Source: Mansonella perstans | Taxonomy: Eukaryota; Nematoda; Chromadorea; Rhabditida; Onchocercidae | DNA length: 64,000 nucleotides | Reading direction: 5' to 3' | Assembly (NCBI GenBank): GCA_037074765.1 | Contig: JBAMDO010000109.1 | Span: 118,266-182,265 of the forward strand | Shown: positions 1-14,262 of the stretch, one piece after another | Position numbering within the stretch: position 1 is the first letter of the stretch | How the letters are laid out: the number at the start of each line of letters is the position of its first letter | Notes under the pieces: generated by a model | Seen by the model: only the letters and a program-made list of their open reading frames with translations | Databases searched by the model: none | What the model was told of the DNA's origin: nothing | Made by a program: the position numbers and the translations under genes

Positions 1-3000
1 AGCAGGCGGCCCTTCCACCATTCGCCATTCCTTTGATCTGTGACTATTATTATATCACCAGCTTTAAATGACAATTCATCATCATGCTGCGCCTGATAAT
101 CATATAAGGCTTCCGCCTTCAATTCATTTCCACCCAAGACTTCCACATAATTACCCGGAAACCAACCAACTTTTTTAGCTCCACTGTCGGAAACAATCTG
201 TAAAAATGTTACTTCAACATTTATATGTGAGACTGAAGTTGGAACTCGAACTGAACAGTAAACTGTCCTTTACCCTTCTGTACTTTAGCTAGCACCAATC
301 ACTCGACAAAATTCAGAAAAATGATTTTTGTTGTTACTAACTTCAAGATTTACCTTTCCTTAGAAAATCTTTTCGCTTTTCAGGATTCTGTTTGACTCCT
401 CACTTTCTCCTTTTCTATTTACTATAAAAACCATGAATATCATTGCCGTTTGTCATTGCCGGAATTTCCGGCTCACAATGCTAACACAGAGAAAGAAAAT
501 GGGAGTGAGCGGGCTGGAAAATTCTAGAAAGAAATGTACAACTTGCCTCGCCTTGCCACCAACCAGAAGATGATTTGCTTTGGATTTTTATTATATCACC
601 AACTTTCAATGATAGCTGATTTTCCGTCGTGGCTTCAAAATCAGCAATAGCTCTGCCTGCACCAAAGTCTGCACCTTCAAAATCTGCTTTCGTCGACTTA
701 TTCACAACAAAGCTTGATAAGGAAAGTGGTTATTTTCAAGAAAAAGAGATGATTGAAACATTTTCAAGAACAACAAATCCTACCTGAGTGCGATACATCA
801 CCCAAAGAAGGCGGACATTTTTGCACATAATTTGCAGGAAAAATTCCCATTTTTCCATTACAACTTCCTTTCCACCATTCGTTGATTGCTTCTGTAACAA
901 AAATACGATCGCCCGCATGCAAATCGAGATCTGTTGGTTCCACTGCTTGGAAATCATACAGTGCCACATACCATTCGCCTGATGTCGATTCGGCCGGTGT
1001 TTCTACTACATGATTAAATAACGATACGATTAAAGAAAAGAAACCAACTTGAAAGAGCGTTTTTTCAAAGCACGCATGTGAATCAAAATCCCATTGTACT
1101 TGTGTTTCATAATAAAAAGCAAAGGATTAAAAAACCAACCTGCAACAGCATCATATACTGCATCAGCTGTAGGAGTAGATGAAGGTGCAGAAGCATCTTT
1201 TCCGATGGGCTCTTCTGACTTTTCAACCTGATCTTTTGTCAAATTGTCTTTTAAATCGGCCTTAGTATCTCCACCTGACATTGAAACGTATGACTTTGGA
1301 AACCAACCAACTGAGCCAGATTTATTACGACCCTGAAAAATACAATACTCAACATCAATGTTGAAATCGCAAAAATTTTAGATTTAAATCACAAAATAAG
1401 TATTCCGTAATATTTCAAATCTGTAATTTTACTGGCAGCTGAATTTTTCTCCATTCTCTCCCGATCTAATATTTGTATTGATAATTCTTTTTATGCTGAC
1501 TCAATACTGATATATCCAAATTTCAAAAAAAATTAAAAAAAATCAAACAGAAAAATTAAAAATTGAACTTGACTCAACGCAGTTTTATCGCTGTATAATT
1601 CGGTAGTTCTGATGCGCAGATTACTTATCTTCATTCATGTCACGGAAAATTTCTGACCATTTTCAGCAGAAACATTAATTATATATTCGTTACTTAACAC
1701 CTGACCTTCCAACGCATTTCCAGTTGTTCTAGGATTTCGATTGTATCTCCTTTTGAAAAACTCAACTCATTATCATTTCTCGCCTTCCACTGATACAATG
1801 CAACTGCTGCTCCCAGAACCGGTAACTCATTTCCTTTCTCTAGAAAGAAAAATGAATAACATCAAGTTAAGTAATACAATAATCCGTTGAAAATACAAAT
1901 GAATTGAATTAAATCTAGCGTTCCATTTTCGATGGATAAAACATTAACATAGAATGTCACGAAAAACAACCGCAAAGCTTGATAACGAGCAATTATATTA
2001 AAGTGAACAGTATATACCCGGCGGCGAAGCACTGGAAAAACCGGAAGTTGATTTAACAGCCGATGCCGCCGGTTCCTCTACAATGCTCTGCAATGGTTCA
2101 CTTGATGGAGAAGTTGCAACAGATGATATTGTCTGCGGCGGCTGAAACAGAGTATATCTGGAATTCTGATTCAATTAATCTACTAAATAAATAATGGTAG
2201 AGTATAAAAACCGAACACTAGTGAACTACATGAGCAGCTTAATGTATTACCTGCGTAGGAACGGCACAGGCAAGTGCCATCGGTTCGGCAAATGCTACAG
2301 GGAACCACCCGACTTTGTCGCGCATCTGACCAGCTAACCAGCCCGGTTCCGCGGCATGATTTTCAAATGCAAGGATGACATCTCCTGGTTGGAAGCTAAG
2401 TTCGTCATCTGCAAATCCTAATCAGAATCTCGCAAAAGTAATGACAAACTAAAGACATGGTGGTACGTGATATATGAAAAAAAAAATATAGGCAAATGAA
2501 CAAAAAGTGAAAGCTTTTAAAAAATGCACCTGAACGTGCAGTGAATTCATATAGTGCACGATATTTCACTGCGCCGGTAGCACCATTTCCCTTCGGTAAT
2601 GAACTACTGGGTACGGAAAACTGCTGCACTGTTCCGTTTGTAACGCTTTCTAAAAATCGAAAACTTTTAAATATCTTTAATCCATAGAATTCATAAAAAA
2701 CAAAATAGCACGATAATTCATATTTGATAAAGACGAACTATTAGTTGTAAACCATACTCGACTCAAGTGATGGAGATTTGTTAACTGAATGATTCGACAG
2801 AGATGTTGTCACAGCATTCGGCACAATACCATTTTGCCCAGAAACTATGGCATTTACTTTCGGTTTCAAATTTTTGATCTGTTCGTATAGCTGAGAATGC
2901 AGCGTCGAAAGTTGAGTCAATTTCAAGGTGTCTTCATTAAATTCTTCCGCTTTCTAAAACTAATTCCTTTTGCAACTATAAAGAATTTTAAAAAATCTGA

Positions 3001-5784
3001 CAAAACAATAGTAAAAACGATATTACCTTGGTAACCAGTTGTTGCTGAACCTTTGCTCGTTCATTCGCATCCTTTAACTGCTGATTCAGAACAGATAACT
3101 GGGCAATTAAGGATTGCTTTGTATTCTTTGCTAGTTCAAGATCTTCGGCCTTTTGCGCTCTATTACGACATTCAACCTGCATTTGCAGGCTTTCGTGTGC
3201 CAGTCGTTCATACTGTACGCTCAACTGAAATTCAATTAGCATTTTCTATTTTGATAAATATTAAAATTCTTGAATCTCCTAAAAGTCAATCCAGAACTCT
3301 GAGAACAGAAACGAAGAGCTCTGAACACCTGAAATAAACACCTTTTGCTAAGTATGGTATTTCCACAAATTTTTGGAACTTCAGAGAATTTCATATTGAA
3401 TACAAGGAAATTTACTTGTTGCTTCGTTATCTCCAGTGATCGAATCTTTTCTGCTTTTTCATCACGTTTCACTTTCATTGATTCTATTTCTTTCGTTATA
3501 CAAACAATTAGATCCCTTGCCTGTAAAATAACTAAAACTGAAATGAAGAATATAAGCAATACAGCTAACGACTGTTTAGAAGAGATACGCAAAAATATGC
3601 AAAAACTAGATGTGAATATGAAAGGAGACAGGAGTCACAAAAACATTAAACTTACATAAAATATGAGTTAACTAATCTCCTAACTGAATATAGAGAAAGG
3701 GACATGTAAATATCTCGACACATGCCACATCGCATTTTGCAGTGCACAAAAGTATGTTTTTCATTACAAAACAGCAATTGATAGATAGTAAAATGTAAAA
3801 AGCAACAAAAAAGCATGTGCAAAATACATGTATAATGTTAGTGTTCAATTCTGTCGACTTTTCATCGAGAGCTTGAAGCTGAAAGGATAAACTTTTCTGA
3901 CGTTGCTGTCGTTCCAGGGTACTGTCCACTTCATTTTGACGTTGTGCCTGAAATTTTGCAGAACTTTGTTGATGACGACGATAATCTTCCCTTCCTTTTA
4001 CCCCAGTCAATCTTACATTTTAGAACAATGTGTTTGCAATAACATGCGGAAAATTTCCACATTCAAATCATTTGTTAGTCTAACTCCATAGGTTATCTTA
4101 CTTTGATCTCTCGAATTCGTATAGCGTTCAAATCAGCTTTGCGCTGCCTTTCCATTTCCTTCCTAGCTTTCTCTTTTTCTGCCAAAATACGTTTTTCTTC
4201 TGCTATACGGGCTTCTTCGCGTTTCTGCTCACGTTCTAATTCCACTTCGCGTTCCGCCTGACGTTTCCTCTCAGCCTCCTCTCTTTCTCGTACCCTTTTT
4301 TCTGCCATTTCTCGTTCTTTCTTTTCAGATTCTGCACGACGTCGTTCTTCCTAAAAATGTAATAAAATGGTTACGTGACACCACAAACTCTTTAAAAAAA
4401 TTCACCATCCCAAAAAAGTTTCAACTGTCAATTAAAGTAAAAACCTCTTCACGTAATGCCTGACGACGCCGATCCAATTCTGCCTGCCCACGATCGTAAT
4501 TATCGCGACGCTTGTCTTCAAATGTTTTCGGTATTTGAATTTTTTGTGCAGGTGGTGCACTGGGATCAAGTACTGGTGAATCGGAAACGGAACGTGAACA
4601 GTGAGTTGCTAACTCAGGCGGGAGAGTTTTCGGAAGCAAATACCCAGCCTAAAAATAAGAGGAAAATACAAGTAATTAAACTGTTTGTGAGAACAGTACT
4701 GAGAATATACCTAACCAAGTCATAAGGTACTGAGAAGTAAAAAAACTAATACCTTGACTGAATCAATCAGATGCATGGCAACACAAAATTCTTCTACGCT
4801 AAGCCTTCCATCCTTATTATAATCTGATAAATTCCAGATTTCAGCTAAAACAGAATTCGGCAACTGGCTTTGTGCCAAAATATTTCTGAAACAAATACCT
4901 CATATAAGGAAATGGAGTTTTGCAGAATTATTATTATTTTTTTTTAAAGTAATTGAAGTTAAAGTCTTTAAGAACCAACAGAACACAATATATAATACTC
5001 GGAATGTCCCTCAAACGATTACCTTGCATGAACCCCACTGAGTGATCCAATCCTGCTTTTGTCGAGCTGATTGAATTGCTGACAATATTTCAATTTGTTA
5101 TGATGCGGAACGGTCCAATCACCTTGTACCTTTCCCGAAGTCATCAAATTTGGCGAAGTAGTTGATGGAACTGCACCATAAGTCAGTACTGGCCTAATCA
5201 CTGACGTCTGTGCAATCAGTGGAGAAAATGGTGGAGTCATCACTACTGCAGGCTGTAAAAAACAGGTCAGAAATGACAGATAACAATCGCTATATAATGC
5301 AGCAATTAGGGAATTTCATTTCATTCGAAATTTAAGCTGTAATTCAGAAACAATCCAAAAACTTAGCAGAAAAAAATCCAAGCAAAATACCTTTAAAGAG
5401 GCCGGAAGACTGGGTGGTAACGTTGCTCCGGCTAATACTGCACGAATCAAATGCATAGCAATCGAAAATTCAATTCGGTCCATTTTGCCATCCTACAAAA
5501 TTTTCCGACTTTACAAAAAAGAACACCAAAATTATGGGTACTCTTGAAGCAATTAAATTAAAATGAATCCAATTAGTACTTCGAACTAGAAAAAACGCCC
5601 TTACCTTACTGAAATCAGCTAAATGCCACACCTGAGCCAGAACTGCTGCTGAAAGGCCAGATTTCATAAATAAGGGCCGCGCCTGTTCACCAGAAACGAA
5701 TCCATTTATTGGATTAAGGGACGAGAATTGAATATCATTTTCTAACATTTCCGCTTCAGTTATTACCCACGGCGTATCACTCAT
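1..5784 (-). CDS. itsn-1: Intersectin (EH-EH-coiled coil-SH3 x5), 3' partial
   Basis: Endocytic scaffold that links clathrin-coat and dynamin-associated proteins to actin regulators at the plasma membrane and synapse. Exons (5' to 3', minus): 5605-5784, 5391-5492, 5023-5252, 4753-4885, 4445-4648, 4102-4350, 3828-3947, 3416-3520, 3027-3224, 2758-2953, 2530-2649, 2251-2408, 2018-2141, 1706-1839, 1140-1332, 784-1005, 547-683, 1-197; all phases agree, giving about 1000 residues. Residues 1-105 form EH1 (EF-hand DGKMDRIEF) and about 140-235 form EH2 ([13 protein letters not shown]). A Glu/Arg/Lys-rich coiled coil follows to about 550. SH3 domains A-D are complete, each ending in GWFP- or GIFP-type motifs, and SH3-E is cut by the window edge. 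The ATG at 5784 lies three bases after a TTTTTACAG acceptor. The start of the 547-683 exon is the least certain junction (weak acceptor). One intron uses a GC donor. Whether DH/PH/C2 domains follow cannot be seen; the short worm form would end soon after SH3-E. Confidence 0.95.
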
Positions 5785-7522
5785 CGTCTGTAAAAATAAA
5801 CAAATGAAAAGAAAAAGTAAACTAAAATCTAATTTTCGAAATTGCATTCACCGACTTCGTGCATTGTAAAAAGATTTCAAAAAAAAAAAAAAAAAAAAGA
5901 AAAAAAAAGATCCGTTAGAACTAAACAGTACAAAAAATTGCATGAAGCAAATTATTTACAAAAACAAATCATAACGGAAATATGAATCACAATGAAATTT
6001 TATACATACATCTAACCCTTTCTGCACATTAATAGTCTTAAAAAAATGGAGCAAATGCAACCATTTACGCCTAAACGAAATAAACCTGAAAAAAAAAAGC
6101 AGTTTAATTATTCATCAGAAAACTATATCATGTCCGATCCGATATAGCTCTAACTGTTTGAAAGTGACCAACAATGCTAGTTGCCAAATGATTTCCATTT
6201 AGTCCATTTGTAACATATTGCTCTTTCCATAATTCTACAAGTTTTTCTTTGAATTCAAAAAAGAAAGAACAGTAATGGCAAGAGCTACTCTACCTCTCTG
6301 GAAAACAATGATCATTTTTCATCAGGACGTATTCATTCTCTTCCTCTCCATTTCGATTCCATCGAAAAGTAAAAGATGTTTACAAAGCCTTTTTTCAACA
6401 AATTTATTAGCTGGCAATTATATGATTATTTTTTTTTTTTTTCAATCTGTTTATTTGTCCACGTTTTCCACGTCAATATGAAATGAAAAAATATTGACAA
6501 ATAGTATAGATAGAATTTGTATAACAAATTGTACAGAAGAAAATGTTGACAAATGTATATAGCGAACTTATTCATCATTTCTGCTCCATTTTCACCACCT
6601 TTTTTTCATTCCATCCCTAACGAGTAAGTGTTGATCGAAAGCTAAACTCTAATAATCTAAATGAGGTAAATAATACCAATGATAATAAGACATATTCACA
6701 ATATTTTTCGAATTATCTTAACCTATCTCCCGTGCCATAGGTTTAATACTTTTTGATTCATTCCGTCTATCCGCATTTCTCACAACTAGGAACAACTATC
6801 GTCTCATCTATATTTTATACACGTCTGTTCAGCTATATTTTTCATCGTTTATTAACTGTTTAAGTAACATCATGATGCGTAACCTAGATTTCATACTTCC
6901 TCTACGTCAAAGACGTAAAATCAAAAATACGAACACGCAATACACGCACGCGTCAATTTCTAACGTTATTTTCGGTTGTTCCCATATCTTAAATTATTTT
7001 CTATCTTATATGAAATTATGCTATATGTTAGAAAAAAATTCTATAATCCTTAAATTTTAATCATAAAATTTTCCTGTACACGTTTTGGAAATATCGAAAT
7101 GTATGAGTATTATTATATGTAGGCATTAAGTAATAAATACGTTCAAATAAATATATTTAAAAATTTTAAACAACAAATGTTTTTCATTTATATTTGATAA
7201 TTGTATAATAAATGATTTGATCATTTGATAGAAATTTTCGAAAATTTTACACAATTAAAAGATATTTCTAAATGATATCAATGCTCTCATTTGATAATAA
7301 TAAAAATTTGATGACCTAACAATGATTTAGTTCATCTAATTTTGTAAAACATGACCTTGTATGACGTCATCAGCAAAGAGGGAGGAAATTTTTTGAAAAG
7401 TAAATATTACTGTTGGTAGGGAATTAAATTGAGCTAAGAAACAATAGATATTAAAATAAACCATTAAGCTACGAGATCGTTGTGCGGATTTCTCGGCAAC
7501 TCTAACTCAAAAGTGCTTGATG

Positions 7523-7635
7523 CATGAATGTGTGTATGTGTGTGTGTATGTATGTGTGTGTGTGTGCGTGTGTGTATATATGTGTATGTGTGTATGTGTA
7601 TGTATGTTATGTGTGTATATATATGTGTGTGTATG
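7523..7635. repeat. (GT)n/(TATG)n microsatellite
   Basis: Imperfect GT and TATG repeats over about 110 bp. The ORFs read through it in several frames (Cys-Val or Thr-His runs) are artefacts of the repeat. Confidence 0.95.
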
Positions 7636-7750
7636 CTTGCTTACAGGATATATTATTTGCAAAAAAAAAAACGTTAAAGAAGGAAAGGAAAGGAAAAGGA
7701 GAAGGGTTGGCAAGAATTGGTCGATAATAATGTAGTGAAAATGAACGGGT

Positions 7751-7783
7751 GATGTGTGTGTGTGTGTGTGTGCGTGTGTGTTT
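7751..7783. repeat. Short (GT)n microsatellite
   Basis: About 16 GT units with one GC interruption, 115 bp beyond the first GT array. Confidence 0.9.
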
Positions 7784-8802
7784 TAGCATATACCCTGAAG
7801 CGCATTTACAAATTCATCGTTTTAGAAAATGATAGATGTCCAGAAGTTTAAACAACAACAAATCAACGCAGTATGCATGCAATTACAAATTTTAATTAAA
7901 TTTACATATAAATTTAAAATAATATAAGGAAATAAGTAAATAGATAATATGATATAATGAATATAGTATTGATATAAAATTTTTAAATTATTTCAATCAA
8001 AACATTTTTACCATTAATTAAGGTCAACTGTAACAATTTGTTCATCTTTGCTTCTTAATCACAATGATAATTTGTGCAAAGTGTCTATCAATTTCTGCTC
8101 TATGTTGTATTATTTGGACATGTTAATTGCAATATTCATGAATCAATTTCAGGCTAAATATATAATTTTTCACTTTCTAATAACAACCTACTCTTTACCT
8201 GTATATGTATAGATTTTAATTGCTACAAGATTTTTGATTTTTACTTTCTTAGATTGCAGTACCGAATTTTAAACAAATTATGCTTTTACTTAGTAAAATT
8301 TTTAAAAAAAATATTACAAAACTTTTCTAAAACTACACAATTTTTATACAAGATGTGAAATTTTCTTAAAAATTTGTGTTGCTTATCTGTTGATAATTTA
8401 TGGGACAAATTGTTTTTGATGAAAATTGAGGTTTTTTAATCCATTGCAAAAAGAATTGGTTTTCTTGTAAGATTTTTGAATTTCAGTGATTTTTGATTAT
8501 TTCAATACGTCACAGCTAGTATCTTAACAGTTACAATGGATAATTTCTAATTTTCAGACCTTCCTCGAATTGATAGCAATTGATTTTCAATTAAATCTAC
8601 TTACATTTATTATGTTCTGGAAGATTTTTCGCTTGGATTGAGTTAACAGCTCAGTGGTATGCATTTATTATATCAGATTTTTTAACTCTGATAATTAAAT
8701 TCCTTTCGAATTAATGATTGATAATTTATTACAAATGTTTTCCGAACTTTTTTTAAACTAAGTTTCTATTTTATATTAAGACCGGAAAAAAAAAAAGCAG
8801 CG

Positions 8803-11800
8803 ATGAATCGTAGACCATTGAAAGACGGATTCGATCCAATAATAAATACACTTCGCATTTTGATGCGCAGCCAATTGGACTACCAAATGCGACATCTTGA
8901 TTTCAAGTAAGTTTTTCAGATCTAATTGGAAATGTCTACAACCAGCTTCCCTGAGGCAATATATATCCACTGAACTTAATTACCATGAATTTTTGCAGCT
9001 GTGTATGTTATCTGTTTTATAGAGCTACTAAGCATTTCTGTTATTTGTAAAATTAAATACTTCAAGAGGTGGAAACTGGACACTCGAAAAATTCCGGAAT
9101 CTTTTTGGACGCGCCCAAACTGTTTCTGCAAGTGTAAGAGAAATAGCGAAACTTGCTGCCAGAGGAATATATCCTGGTTGGTTAATTCTCATAATGAATG
9201 CAAATATTTAAAGCATTGATTCTTTCTGGGTCGATCTTTTTATGACAATGATAAAAAGTTTCTAAATCATAATTATAGGTACCGCAGGCTACACGGTCTC
9301 AGATACAACTCTTAACAATTCATTGGATCTTACTTCTCGAAATCATTATGGAGTAAATGATTTTTTTTTTTAGAAAATTTGCCTCAAAATTGATTTCAGT
9401 CGTTAATAATAGTAAATCTTATCGCTAAATTATTATTGCATAGGAAGCTGGAACTTCGAGCAACGTTGATAATAAATCTTCGAAGAACGATAATGATAGG
9501 TTAAGCAAAAAAAAAGCTTGCGAAAATGCTACAGCAGAGTTTAACGATGTTTTGAAGTAAGTCTCCCATCATATAATTTATTACTGTAATTCAAGGATAT
9601 ATGATTATAGGAGTCAAAAAAATTTTTTTTTTTGATTGTTCTGCAAATTTTGTTAAAGAACATTAGTCTTTTTTCAGGAAGAATACAGATCTTGTTCCAT
9701 CAGTAGCTTCTCCGAAGCTGAAATATTATGAACCACGTTTACCAAAGGTTTGATTTAATTATCACCAAGATACGTTTTACTGGATCATGTGGAACTTGAA
9801 ACGGGTTGTTTTTGCAGGGATATCAGTTGAAAGCTTTAGAAGTGGAATCTTTAAATATGAAGAAGCAGGAACGCAAAGTACCAAGCTCTCGCATAGCAAG
9901 ATTTGCTCAATTTGGCCAACTTGGTGTGGGCCTTATTATGGGTGCAGCTGCAGAAGTCGGCAAGCGGACACTAGGATTTAGTAAGGTCAGTTTACCTGCA
10001 GTTTGAGATTCTAATTCAATTCTTTACCGGAGCTGAGATTTTGATCGAAAATCGTGGTTTTGAAATCAAATAATTTTAGCCTACAAATTCACCAGCCGAT
10101 ACCGTTATTGCTTCTGCATCCGGAAATCCGTTCATTACGGAAGCGAATGCTGAGAAGATCGTACGGACCCTTTGTAGAGTGCGTGGTGCTGCGTTAAAGT
10201 TGGGCCAAATGCTCAGCATACAAGGTTCTTGCAAATCGTTTTTTCTTGTTTTTTTTTGTTCATAATGATTTGTAGATTCATAAGTCTATCCTTGTAGCAT
10301 AGTGTGTAAATTATAAATAACTCACGTTGGCACTACTATGGTTTATCTTTTATCGAAAGGTTTTGATGCTTTTACTTCAGTTTGATCGGTATGGGTAATT
10401 CAAGTTCAGATTCGGATCTAATTTCGCCAACGTTGCTCAAAATATTTGAACGTGTTCGACATAGTGCTGATTTCATGCCATTATGGCAGGTTCACCGTCA
10501 AATGTGTCATTCATTCGGTAGCAACTGGCGTGATAAATTTGAAAGATTTGAGGATATTCCGTTTGCGGCTGCATCCATCGGACAGGTTGGGGTGATCAGT
10601 GCGGGTTTTAGTTAGAATCACTACAGTTTATTTCAAGTGCTTTTTTATGTGGTTTTCATTCTTGAGAGAATAATGAAGTAATCTTTTATTCGAGTTTTGC
10701 AGGTTCACCGGGCCTGGCTACCTAGTGGAGAAAAGGTTGCGCTGAAAATTCAGTATCCTGGAGTATCAGCGGGTATCGATTCAGATATTGATAATTTACT
10801 GACAATATTGAGCTATGGAAAATTTTTTCCGAAAGGTCTTTACCTGGAAAATTTCGCAATGGTAAATTTGTTTAATTTTGATTAACGTGGAAGACTGCAT
10901 TTAGTTTAGCACTCAGGAAATCTTGGATTTAGATCAAAGGATGGATCTAGGACTGATTTCTGGATCTTTCGTGATTAGTGTTATTTATGTATTTAGGTAG
11001 CAAGAAAAGAATTAAAGCTGGAATGCGATTACAAACGCGAAGCCCGAGCTATGGAGGAATTCCGACGTTTGTTGGTCGATGACGAACATTTTTATGTTCC
11101 CAAAGTTTGCTTTTGATATTACTTCTGAAATATTTTTTTTAAATTCTAGAAATATACTGCATGGCTTTTAATTGAAATGGAGAGGGAATTTTCGAAAAGA
11201 AAGTGAATTGGAAAGTTGATAATTTTGTCTGATAATTTTGTAATTAAAAATTCTTATATAGACTTATTTTTTTGTTGGTGTTTTCTGCGTTAATTGCTTC
11301 GTATGTTGCATGGGATATGGAAAATAAGAAGCATTTTATTTTAAATATATTTGCAAAGTATGAAAATTTTAAATAGTAGCATGTAAACTTTTCTATTCTT
11401 CGTTGGGCATCAGTCATTTGCGTTAAATTTCTTTTGATAGTGATTCAATCATCAGTAATTCTAGTTGATTGATGATCTAACCACAACACATGTGTTGACA
11501 ACAGAGTACGTGGAAGGTGTTCCTGTTGATAAATGTATAGACGAACCGCAAAAAGTTCGTAATTACATTGCTTCTAAATTTATAGAACTTTGTCTCCGCG
11601 AAATTTTCGTGTGGAGGTTTATGCAGGTAATTGTCTTTGTTCATGTTCTCTTTGTAATACTCAATGAATTTTTTGCAGCAAAACATGAATAGCTTCATTC
11701 TAGATTGTCGTGATAATATATTTTCAGAAGCTGTCTGTTTTTTCATGAACTGGTCTTTTATTTTCGATTTAAAAATTTCTGAATCTAGTAAATAGATCGT

Positions 11801-13056
11801 AGGCTTCTATCGTGAATTATTTTCTAAAAAGCATGAATTGATTTGTACCACTAAATACAGAAATTTGACATCTTATGTGAAGTGAGTCATTCCTCTGCTT
11901 ATGTGAAGAGAATCATTCCCAAGTCAGATTATAGTTCATGAACTATGATTGATTCGCTTCTCGTAAACGTATTGAATTTTTATGTATTTTAGTGGTATAA
12001 ATTAATATCATATATGTTCAGCTGTTCGACATTTCCAACACTTAAAATATTGAAAGCATAAGTTCCTAATCAATATTTTTTAGACCGATCCAAACTGGTC
12101 TAATTTCTATCTTGGGAAACATCCAACTGCAAATGGTCCAAGGTTAATTCTTCTCGATTTTGGAGCTTCACGTTCATATCCCAAAAAATTTGTTGACCAT
12201 TATATGAATATTATTCGTGCTGCTTATGTCAACGACAAGGAAAAAGTAAGCATTTTCATTTAATACCATGTGGCGTTTAACCCGAACTTTAATCTGCAAA
12301 ATCAGATGAATCGGCAGAACTTTTGATGCTTTTGGAAATGATGTTGCATGAATTACTTTATTTTCAGATACTGGAATATTCGAAGAAAATTGGTTTCCTA
12401 TCAGGATATGAATCAAAGGTAGCTATGATTTTCAGCTTTTTTTCGCAAAATTTATTTCCTTACATTATTTATTAGTTACATAAAATGGATATTTCAAAAA
12501 TCTTTGTTTCACTAGTAAAATGCTGTTACAGGTAATGAAGGATGCTCATTGTGAGTCAATCAGTATTTTGGGTGAAACATTGGCATCCACAACTCCATAC
12601 GATTTCTCGAGACAGGTATGAACTTCTAAAAATAAAAAGAGTTTGATATTTTGTTTGTTATTATTAATCTTGATTGTGATATGACATATTCGGCACATGT
12701 TCATTTTTGGAAGGAAATGATTATTTTCCGCGAAATCAAAATTCATTGATATTCATTATAGTAATTTTCGCACCATGAGCATTCACTATTTGCTAAACTT
12801 TACTTTTGAAGTGGCACGAAATTTATTTCAGAATGCAACGAGAAGAATTCATGCATTGATTCCGGTGATGTTAAAACACCGCCTGATATCGCCACCCGAT
12901 GAAATCTATTCACTACATCGAAAACTTTCTGGATCATTTTTGTTAGCATCCAAGTTGAAAGCAGTTGTTGCATGCGGTGCTTTATACGAACAGATCTATG
13001 AAAAATATAGATTTGATGATAATGCCAGTGCGGAAGACATTAATATTGACAGTTGA
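8803..13056 (+). CDS. coq-8: Mitochondrial atypical kinase COQ8 (ADCK3/ABC1 family)
   Basis: UbiB-family atypical kinase/ATPase of the inner mitochondrial membrane, required for coenzyme Q synthesis. Exons: 8803-8906, 9067-9176, 9279-9352, 9444-9556, 9678-9747, 9818-9985, 10080-10224, 10410-10585, 10703-10861, 10997-11104, 11465-11626, 12084-12245, 12368-12418, 12532-12615, 12832-13056. This is 636 residues, close to human ADCK3. Family hallmarks are all present: KxGQ (KLGQ, 253-256), the Ala-rich loop replacing the Gly-rich loop (FAAASIGQ, 313-320), the ATP-site Lys 335 in VALKIQYPG, catalytic-loop TDPNWSNF (464-471) and LLDFGA with Asp488. The C-terminal part ([20 protein letters not shown]) also follows ADCK3. 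The ATG follows an AG acceptor by two bases. The acceptor at 10409 was chosen because it gives SIQD in frame; the nearby TTTACTTCAG would create a stop. Exon 2's acceptor is weak. Confidence 0.95.
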
Positions 13057-14210
13057 TCCAGTTCAATATGCTATACATCTTTTGGAGATTTTGAACTTCT
13101 CTTGCAACTTGTTACTGACGGTATGAGACCGTTAATTTTTGAGTAAATTTTTTAATTTAAAGTTTTGTTGTTTGATAATACTATGAGAACTTACGACAAG
13201 GGATCACAGAGAGGAAGAACTATGTTAGTGATTATCAGATGACCGTAATATATTATAACCGGAGCGCTAAATATCGATTAAATCCTGCTTCAAAGTGGCA
13301 CGTGGTGCTACTGCTTTTGTCACTAAAAACCGAAATAAGGTTGCTGTTTTTACTCATCATCTTTGAGGCCTAGACAATATAGCCGATTAAACAGAATGGC
13401 AGAATAATTGGTAATATAAGACTTCTTTGCTATTTTGCTTGATTAAGTGAAAAGGAAATCTGAATTTTCAATATTGCGATTAAAAATTTCTAAATCGTTA
13501 GGAAATCATTAAAACGTTTCGCAAGTAAAATAGACAGCCGTATTACGTCATTTTATATAGTTTTAATGGTTAGTGCAGTATTAATTGTTATAGCCTGAAA
13601 AGTAACCTCTCAGACTTGCGTATCTAGTTGATAATGATTAGAAAACCAGTGTAATTTTCGAATGATTGACAATGGCAAGTTATTGTCTTAGTCATTTATT
13701 TTAAATTGCTCCCGTCAACATAGGAATTTAATTTGATGATATCCACTAAATGCTTAAAACAAGATATTTGAGATCATTGATAAAATGCTAAAATTACTCT
13801 GTTAAAGAATGATTGTTATTATTGTTGTAATAAAGAAAGTTGTTTAAAAATCTTTTATAGTAGGAAGAATGTTAAAACAAAAATGACACTTTTTTTTCTT
13901 TTTTAAAAATAAAAAAGAAAAGTAGAGAGCAAAACAGGGTTGGATTTGATGATTGTTTTGTTGAAAAATGCCGAAAAAAGGAGAAACGAAAGAGGTATTT
14001 TAAGCAATAAAAAAATATTTGTTATCTGGTAAGAGATATTATCATTCTGTTGTCTCAAATTATTGGATCCGTTTTTTTCTACATTACCTGCCTTATACGT
14101 ACTTCCTTATTTCCATTCTCTGATAATAATATTTCATGTGGTTAATTTTGTTGCTGTTGTTAATTGCGATATTATTCTCAGTGATATCATTGTAACTGTC
14201 ATAATGATAA

Positions 14211-14262
14211 TGGTAATAATAATAATAATAATAAATAAATAAATAAATGCAATAATAATATA
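14211..14262. repeat. (TAA)n/(TAAA)n microsatellite
   Basis: Tandem TAA units pass into TAAA units in the gap downstream of COQ8. Confidence 0.9.

Larger units (their letters stand above)
5788..8802. other. Intergenic gap between divergent itsn-1 and coq-8
   Basis: AT-rich DNA without a supported gene. It should hold both promoters because the flanking genes diverge. It contains a poly(A) tract near 5880, GT microsatellites at 7523-7635 and 7751-7783, and only short ORFs of low-complexity composition. Confidence 0.7.

Noticed and set aside
3672..4010. Upstream extension of the intersectin exon at 3828-3947 ([14 protein letters not shown])
   Set aside because: The frame looks protein-like, but the TTTCAG acceptor at 3948 joins in phase with the previous exon, whereas the extended start would not.
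7507..7789. Cys/Val or Thr/His-rich ORFs on both strands
   Set aside because: Translation of GT microsatellites.
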